Below, piece by piece: positions 6,214-11,213 of a stretch of 11,213 nucleotides of DNA. The position numbers and the translations under genes are program-made. The number at the start of each line of letters is the position of its first letter. Positions within the stretch are counted from its first letter, which is position 1. Source of the stretch: Verrucomicrobia bacterium UBA3214 (GTDB lineage: Bacteria > Verrucomicrobiota > Kiritimatiellia > RFP12 > UBA1067); assembly GCA_002363575.1 (NCBI GenBank), contig DEWI01000072.1, positions 1 to 11,213 of the forward strand, given 5' to 3'. A model generated the notes under the pieces. That model worked only from the letters and a program-made list of their open reading frames with translations, was not told the DNA's origin and searched no databases.

Positions 6214-8394
6214 TCAATCGCGCTTCGCGACGACTATTTCATACCATACCGTCTGATAGGACGAGCCGATTTCAATTTGCGCGCGACCGTCTGCGGCGCC
6301 CTCGACAGGCACGGAAGCCTTGCGCTCGCCGCGCTCGTCAAGCGCCCAGCATTTTGTCGCGGAAGCCATTGAAGGCAGCGTTATCGTGGCGGAGATTCCC
6401 TCGTTCACCGTCTTGCCTTCTCCCCAGTCATCGCCGCGGCTGTGGATGTAGTTGCCGTCGCGCGTAAACCTGGCGCCGCCGTTGTGGCAAAGCCCTGTTG
6501 CGGCGAGAAGGATGCGCGCGCCCCCGCCATCTTCGCCAAAGCCGTTGGCGTCATGGGAAACTAGCGAAATGGTCGCCCAGTCGAGTTTCGTCTTGCCGAT
6601 CTCGAGTTTGACGCCGCCAAGCTCGAATGCACGTCCCCTTACGAAGCCGGAGAAGACTTTCGTGTTGGCAGTATCGACCGTCCAGTATGCCGCGCCGTCG
6701 ATTTCGCCATTCAAAGCGAGTTCGCGAGTGTCGCTGACAAAACACTTCCGGCCCTTCGCGGGAATCGCGCCACCCGAAGGCGCGGAATTGCCGGAAATGT
6801 CCACTGCGGTCTTGCGCACGAGCGCTGTTTCCTTCGGGATTTCTCCATTCGTGGCAGAGAAAATGCCTTGCGCTATCGAGCCTTTTTCGACGAAACGCCT
6901 GAAGTAATCGTCATAAGGAAGATTGGCGACGAAGGGAGAAGAGCTTTCTTTGACGTCGCCGCGAAGGAACATCGCCGCGCACGCCGGCATGTGCGCGAGG
7001 ACGTCCGTGCGGGCGGCCATCGAAAAGAAATACTCGTTGTGGACGGGCTCGGCGTTCTGCCGGTTGTTGTAGGAATACTCGAACACGCCGTCCCAGCCGT
7101 GCAGCGCGCCATAGGCGCGAAGCATCGGCTGCCCTTCCGCGCCGTAGAAATTCGGGTATGGGTGATTGTATTCGCTTACGGTGAAAGGCTTGCCGAGGAT
7201 CCGCTGTCCGGCGAGATGGGTAATGCAGGAAAGCGCCTCGTTCACCATCGCCTTGTTGCCGATGCGCCAATTCTTGCTTATGCGCGGATGGCACCAGTAG
7301 GCGTGCGTATCGACGTAATCCATCTCTGCCATGAGTTGCGGAGTCGTGTATCCAAGTTGCGTCGCGGCGATCGGCGCTTTTAAACCAAGTCCGTCCTTGA
7401 GGAAGTCGCGCATTTCCGTCCAGAATACGCGCTCGACATCCGTGAGGAACTGGTAGAAGTCGCGCTTCATCTCGATCGGCGCGCAAGAGCGTTTGCTGTG
7501 AACGAGCGGGTAGTCGCCGTTCTCGATACGGAACTTGTCGAGATACGGCAGAGGATTCTCGGCGAGCTTCCACGCTTCGCGCGCCTTTTCCGTCGAGCCG
7601 TATTTCTTCAAGAGCCAGTCGCTCCAGAGTTTCTTCATGCACTTGCCGTAGGTGTCGTGCCTGTCGTCGAGCCCTCCGTCGCGATACATGTTCCACAACG
7701 CCTCTTCATTGTTCGTTTCAACGATGGCGACGACCGGGTCTTCGAGATAGCTTAGCCCGGTGTAAGGGTTGACGTGCGAGAGGAGTTCGCTCGCGTATTC
7801 CTTCTGGAAAGCGATTAGCGGCGCGAAGAACTGGTTCAAACCCTTGTTCTTGTCGCCGGCGGGCGAAGGTATTCCGTCCGCCTCGCCGAGAGTGCGTGCG
7901 ACGTGGAGGTTGATGTTCACGTATATGCCGCGTTTCTTCAACTCTGCGACGAGGTAGTCCATGCGCTCGCGCCTCTCCGGGTCGAGTTTGCGGCGCGTCG
8001 CGCCGCGCTCGTCGAGGATGCCCTGCTCCTTGGGGAGCATGAAAGTGCCGTAGGAATTGTCGAAGTAGTGGAGGCGAACGCAGTTGATGCCGAAACGCGC
8101 CAATCGCGCCGCGAGACGCCCGGCTTCTTCGTGCGTCGGGAAATTGGCCGGCCCCGTCAAGTTCGTCGCGTTCAGGCGGACGCGTCCGTTGTCGTTGACG
8201 AAATGCCCGTCTTCGATGCGAATGCGGCCGTGTTTGCCGGCGGGCGCATCGAGGAGGTGGCTCATATCCACCACGTTCGCTGGCGAATCGTAGGACGGGA
8301 CGAACGGGAACATTCCATTTTCACCAGCCATGACGGCCATGACGGCCGCCAGCGTGAAAATCGAAAATGTTCCCTGTTTGCAGTATTTCGACAT
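6214..8394 (-). CDS. Secreted clan GH-A glycoside hydrolase, GH5/cellulase-like
   Basis: The 726-aa protein starts with a signal peptide (residues 1-23, cleavage near VMA-GEN). The segment GRIRIEDGHFVNDNGRVRLNATNL (56-79), followed by LAARLARFGINCVRLHYFD (94-112), is the entry into a TIM-barrel typical of cellulase-like hydrolases in Verrucomicrobia and Planctomycetes. Strand ends fit clan GH-A: KRGIYVNINL (154-163), acid/base Glu230 in VAIVETNNE, THAYW (363-367) and nucleophile Glu408 in FTVSEYNHPYP. The clan would imply a retaining mechanism. Residues about 450-726 form a beta-rich C-terminal part, probably one or two beta-sandwiches. The CAZy family and substrate cannot be fixed; a polysaccharide is likely. 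The start at 8394 is chosen because GGAG (8401-8404) lies 6 bases ahead; an ATG at 8406, overlapping the upstream stop as TGATG, would add four residues but has no good SD. Coupled to the discoidin-protein gene, whose product may bind the same glycan. Confidence 0.82.
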   Translation of the reverse strand: MSKYCKQGTFSIFTLAAVMAVMAGENGMFPFVPSYDSPANVVDMSHLLDAPAGKHGRIRIEDGHFVNDNGRVRLNATNLTGPANFPTHEEAGRLAARLARFGINCVRLHYFDNSYGTFMLPKEQGILDERGATRRKLDPERRERMDYLVAELKKRGIYVNINLHVARTLGEADGIPSPAGDKNKGLNQFFAPLIAFQKEYASELLSHVNPYTGLSYLEDPVVAIVETNNEEALWNMYRDGGLDDRHDTYGKCMKKLWSDWLLKKYGSTEKAREAWKLAENPLPYLDKFRIENGDYPLVHSKRSCAPIEMKRDFYQFLTDVERVFWTEMRDFLKDGLGLKAPIAATQLGYTTPQLMAEMDYVDTHAYWCHPRISKNWRIGNKAMVNEALSCITHLAGQRILGKPFTVSEYNHPYPNFYGAEGQPMLRAYGALHGWDGVFEYSYNNRQNAEPVHNEYFFSMAARTDVLAHMPACAAMFLRGDVKESSSPFVANLPYDDYFRRFVEKGSIAQGIFSATNGEIPKETALVRKTAVDISGNSAPSGGAIPAKGRKCFVSDTRELALNGEIDGAAYWTVDTANTKVFSGFVRGRAFELGGVKLEIGKTKLDWATISLVSHDANGFGEDGGGARILLAATGLCHNGGARFTRDGNYIHSRGDDWGEGKTVNEGISATITLPSMASATKCWALDERGERKASVPVEGAADGRAQIEIGSSYQTVWYEIVVAKRD
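8327..8344. repeat. Tandem 9-bp repeat in the signal-peptide coding region
   Basis: GCCATGACG occurs twice in direct succession on the plus strand. It encodes the Ala-Val-Met-Ala-Val-Met-Ala part of the hydrophobic core of the GH-A signal peptide. Nine-base unit changes would lengthen or shorten the core without breaking the frame. Confidence 0.8.
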
Positions 8395-8405
8395 TGCGCT
8401 CTCCA

Positions 8406-10931
8406 TCAATTGAACAATATCACGAAGCCGCTGCCCATATAGTAGAGTCCATCGTCCCGCACCTCCAGAGTGTAGCGGCGGTCGCCATCCGCGCACTTGA
8501 ATTTAACGCTGGCGTCCGGCTTCGTCGCTGCGTCCCACGAGACAAGCTGCGTTCCGACGCCAAGCTTCTTCCCGCCGAGCTTCACGCCGATTGTCGCGCC
8601 GGAATCGAAAAGGAGCGTCTTTGCGCCGGTCGTCGAGGAGCTGAACGCCGCCACTGTAGGCATCGGCAGTTTGGCGGAGCCGTCCCAACCGGCGAAATCG
8701 ACGATCGAGCCGTCCATGAGACGCGCTCCGTGGAAGTATTTGCCGTACAGCGGCAGGAACGTCCCGTACACGTCGATTACGCCTGCGCCTTTATTGTAGT
8801 TCGGTTCGTTGTTTTTTACGGTATAGTCCTGCACCGCGATGGAATTGCCGATGTCTTGCGCTATCGCGGATACAAACGATAGATTGTTCGTGGCGACGAC
8901 GCTGTTGGTCGTTGCGAACCAGCCGCCGTATCTCGCATTCAGGATCCCGTTTTCGAGCGTTACGTTGGAAAGCGCGATATGCCTGCCGCTTGCGGCGTCG
9001 GCATAGCATGTGAAACCGCCCAAATCCGCATACGCCGCCATGTTGGCATTGGTCGGGCCTAGATACGCATAGCCGCCGCCGACGAGGTTCTCCGCGGCTG
9101 TGACGCGCGAATCCGCCGTGAGACGCAGTTCGGAGACTATGCCGGCGCCGGGGCTTTGGATGGTGCCGCCGGCGAGAACGTATTTGTAGCCCGTGTAGCC
9201 GTAGCGGTTCACGAAGCCGAGAACGGCGTTCTGCGCGCTTGCAGTACCGCCGGCGTTGCCGCGAACGACGACTTCGCACCCCTGTTCGCCGAAGATATCC
9301 AAGCCGGCGAGCGACGCGAGGCCCACGCCTCCGCCGACCGTGCCGCCGCAGATTTCAGTCCCGCCCACATACGTCTGGCCGGTCGTTGACAGATACACCG
9401 TCCCCGCGCCTTCGATGAAGAAGCGCAAGTTGCCCGCGAGCGCCATCTGGTCGAGCGAAACCGCCTGCCCGGCACTCGTTTCGATGTGAAGCTCGCCCTG
9501 CGTCGGCTTCAGGCGGAAGAATTCGAGCTGCACGAGTTCCATGTACCTGTCGTTGTCCGGCTGCTGCGATTCGATGGTGATGCGGTAGCGACGGTAGGCG
9601 GTGGAGTTGTCGAAAGTGTACGTCCTGTGCCGTATCGTCGCCGCCGCGTTCCACGCGGCCTCGGCATTGCGCTTGTCTAGAAGCGTCCAGTCTTCGTCGC
9701 CGTCGTTCTTCCCCTCGAATTTCCACGAATGCGGCAAACGGCTGTTGTATAGCGCATCGACCATCTTCCCGACCCACATCCTGTATGCATCGACTATTGT
9801 CGCATTGTCTTCGCCGAAGTCGTATTCGATAGAGACGGGAAGGCCGTATTCGACGAGCAAACGGTGGGTGGAATCCACAGCGCGTTCGTAATTGTTGTTG
9901 AAGAGATTCGCGGCGACAGTGCCGCCGGCGAATTCCTTTGTTGCAGCGGGCGAGACGCGCGCGGGGTCGGCGGCGGTCAAATCGTCGGCGTGGGATATTT
10001 CGGCGTCTTTCACTGTGCATTGAGTGGCGAATGCGGCGGCGTTGGCGTAGAGCTTGTGGCCGTTCAAGGTGATTTCCGCTCCCCGGTCGATGATTGCCGC
10101 CGTGCCCAGACTCCTCAAATCGCAATCCTGCGAAAGGGTTATATTCCCGGACAGTGCGACTCTCGCTTCGCCCGACACAGTCAGGGCCGACACGTCCGCC
10201 ACGCCGTCATCGACGATGGCGTAGCCGTGCGAGACGCGGCCGAACTGCAGCTGCCAGAACTCGATGTATCCGCCTTGATCGGCGTCTTGGTTGGCTGAAA
10301 CCGTGATTGTTATTTTGTAGTAGCGATACGCGGCAAGGTTGTTGAGTTCGAAAGAAGCCGTTCCATTTTTGCCGGTCGTCTTCCATTCTGCTTCAGTGCG
10401 GATGCCTTTGCCGATGCTCGACCATGACGAGTTGTCGTTCGAGCCGAATATCTCCCATTGCCCAGGCGCGCGGTTGTGGAAGTAGTTGTTGTCGTCCATC
10501 GTGATTTTGTAGGAATTAACGACCGTCGGCGTCTCAAAGTCGTATGTCGCCGAGAACGGCCAGTTGCTGCCCGACTTCTTGACGATGGTTCTTTTTACGT
10601 TGTCGAAGACTCGTGCGGCGGTTCCGTCGCGGTCGACCGAAGCAATCCCTGCCGTGCACGTCGCCTTGGCCGGGTCTGTCGACAAATTCGTGAACGTGGC
10701 GCTGGCGGAGGAAGTCAGCGTTCCCTCGCCGCCAAGACCCGCGACGCGCAGCGTGTGGCCGGCGAGGTCGAGCGTCGCGCCGCTTTCGATGACTAGCGCC
10801 CCTTCCGCCGTCCAGTCGTCATCGTCGGCCAATATGACAGACCCGGAAATATTTTTCGCGAGAGCTTCAGCGACGACGCAGAAAGCGACTGCCGCGACTG
10901 CAAGAACGCATTTTAAGGCATCGTGTTTCAT
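8406..10931 (-). CDS. Secreted discoidin and beta-helix (autotransporter-strand) surface protein
   Basis: The 841-aa protein has a signal peptide (1-25, cleavage after AEALA). Two similar modules follow. Each starts with a beta-helix-like strand set (GATLDLAGHTLRV at 51-63; GAEITLNGHKLYA at 284-296) and continues into a discoidin/F5-8-type-C-like domain (about 95-232 and 330-474). The domains show ATYDFETPTVVNSYKI and YRYYKITI in the first, and IEYDFGEDNATIVDAYRM and YRRYRITI with MELVQLEFF in the second. Such domains often bind carbohydrate. Residues about 475-841 are Gly- and Thr-rich, and GTVYLSTTGQTYVGGTEICG (510-529) resembles autotransporter-associated beta-strand repeats. No C-terminal beta-barrel, PEP-CTERM or sorting motif is visible; the chain ends GFVILFN. 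The ATG at 10931 has AAGGA 9 bases ahead, preceded by an A9 tract. It is likely a surface glycan-binding or adhesive protein, co-translated with the GH-A gene. Architecture is clear; the ligand is unknown. Confidence 0.8.
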   Translation of the reverse strand: MKHDALKCVLAVAAVAFCVVAEALAKNISGSVILADDDDWTAEGALVIESGATLDLAGHTLRVAGLGGEGTLTSSASATFTNLSTDPAKATCTAGIASVDRDGTAARVFDNVKRTIVKKSGSNWPFSATYDFETPTVVNSYKITMDDNNYFHNRAPGQWEIFGSNDNSSWSSIGKGIRTEAEWKTTGKNGTASFELNNLAAYRYYKITITVSANQDADQGGYIEFWQLQFGRVSHGYAIVDDGVADVSALTVSGEARVALSGNITLSQDCDLRSLGTAAIIDRGAEITLNGHKLYANAAAFATQCTVKDAEISHADDLTAADPARVSPAATKEFAGGTVAANLFNNNYERAVDSTHRLLVEYGLPVSIEYDFGEDNATIVDAYRMWVGKMVDALYNSRLPHSWKFEGKNDGDEDWTLLDKRNAEAAWNAAATIRHRTYTFDNSTAYRRYRITIESQQPDNDRYMELVQLEFFRLKPTQGELHIETSAGQAVSLDQMALAGNLRFFIEGAGTVYLSTTGQTYVGGTEICGGTVGGGVGLASLAGLDIFGEQGCEVVVRGNAGGTASAQNAVLGFVNRYGYTGYKYVLAGGTIQSPGAGIVSELRLTADSRVTAAENLVGGGYAYLGPTNANMAAYADLGGFTCYADAASGRHIALSNVTLENGILNARYGGWFATTNSVVATNNLSFVSAIAQDIGNSIAVQDYTVKNNEPNYNKGAGVIDVYGTFLPLYGKYFHGARLMDGSIVDFAGWDGSAKLPMPTVAAFSSSTTGAKTLLFDSGATIGVKLGGKKLGVGTQLVSWDAATKPDASVKFKCADGDRRYTLEVRDDGLYYMGSGFVILFN

Positions 10932-11213
10932 GGGTGTAGTTCCTTTTTTTTTCTCTTTGCAGGGTTGTGCGATTACATCAATATAAATTGCAGAGCACCT
11001 GCGAAACACAGATGCAATTCAAGGAAATGCCAGCGCGCAATAGCGTTGACATGGAGCAAATGCCCGCCGGAATTCCAGTGTACTTGGCGATGCGAGCGCA
11101 GAAAACGCGCCGCGCATCCCGCTTGCCGGCATACAACCGCAAAGGAAACGTCAAACACGCAAGAAAGCGTGTTCGGACGCTGCCGCGCCCCAAAAGACCT
11201 ACGCCACTAATTT
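10932..11213. other. Upstream leader of the discoidin-protein gene, no gene seen
   Basis: These 282 bases hold no convincing coding region. On the minus strand a TATATT box near 10983 could be a -10 element, but I find no matching -35 or TG extension, so no promoter is called. An A9 tract (10944-10952 as T on the plus strand) sits just before the SD site. A small hairpin lies at 11154-11173. Confidence 0.5.
11154..11173. repeat. Perfect 7-bp inverted repeat
   Basis: AACACGC and GCGTGTT flank a 6-base spacer, AAGAAA. There is no T-run after it, so it is not a good terminator. It lies about 225 bases ahead of the discoidin-protein start and could be an operator or chance. Confidence 0.5.

Noticed and set aside
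8395..8496. Upstream ATGs of the GH-A gene (8496 and 8406)
   Set aside because: The 8496 start lies in the discoidin-protein gene and would spoil the signal peptide; 8406 overlaps its stop as TGATG but lacks a good SD, whereas 8394 has GGAG at proper spacing.
10932..11009. Upstream ATG at 11009 extending the discoidin protein by 26 residues
   Set aside because: It would place polar, Lys-rich sequence before the signal peptide, and the ATG at 10931 has AAGGA ahead of it.
10923..11210. Small plus-strand frame at the right edge
   Set aside because: No SD site, no motif, and it begins inside the start region of the minus-strand gene.
1..11213. CRISPR array, tRNA, rRNA, insertion sequence or phage genes
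   Set aside because: I looked for regular repeats with spacers, cloverleaf-like segments, transposase motifs and terminal inverted repeats and saw none; the inverted repeats found are short and isolated.

Overview
The window is a GC-rich bacterial segment. Every gene I can support lies on the minus strand, so reading order is from high to low coordinates. The combination of a secreted discoidin/beta-helix surface protein, a Verrucomicrobia-style clan GH-A glycoside hydrolase, a GH116 enzyme, a Tat leader of the TRREFV type and a Firmicutes/Bacteroidetes-like short SerA suggests a glycan-degrading member of the PVC group, most likely Kiritimatiellota, Verrucomicrobiota or Lentisphaerota. This rests on remembered family resemblance, not on a marker gene.

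Layout, right to left. (1) 11213-10932 is a non-coding leader holding a small hairpin and a possible weak promoter. (2) 10931-8406 encodes a secreted 841-aa protein with two discoidin-like domains and an autotransporter-type beta-strand region. Its TGA stop shares one base with an ATG, and 12 bases on, behind a good Shine-Dalgarno (SD) site, starts (3) 8394-6214, a 726-aa secreted GH5-like (clan GH-A) hydrolase. (4) 6213-5955 is non-coding: a possible terminator, a strong hairpin, and an extended -10 promoter for (5) 5954-3612, a 780-aa exported GH116 glycosidase. Its end overlaps by 10 bases (6) 3621-3082, an L-fucose mutarotase (FucU) that carries a Tat signal peptide and also has a second, well-placed internal start at the normal FucU N-terminus. 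(7) 3081-2922 holds a long hairpin (probable end of the glycan operon) and a consensus extended -10 promoter with a 5'-UTR hairpin. (8) 2921-1749 encodes phosphoglycerate dehydrogenase SerA. (9) 1748-1576 contains GC-rich palindromes. (10) 1575 to the left edge is the N-terminal third of a bacterial alpha-2-macroglobulin that runs out of the window.

Genes 2, 3, 5 and 6 look like a glycan-use locus: a surface binding protein, two exported glycosidases and a sugar mutarotase, in two translationally coupled pairs. SerA (serine biosynthesis) and the alpha-2-macroglobulin (envelope protease trap) look like unrelated housekeeping neighbours. I see no CRISPR array, tRNA, rRNA, transposase or phage gene. 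The most unusual point is the Tat-leader FucU with two apparent translation starts, since this enzyme family is normally cytosolic.
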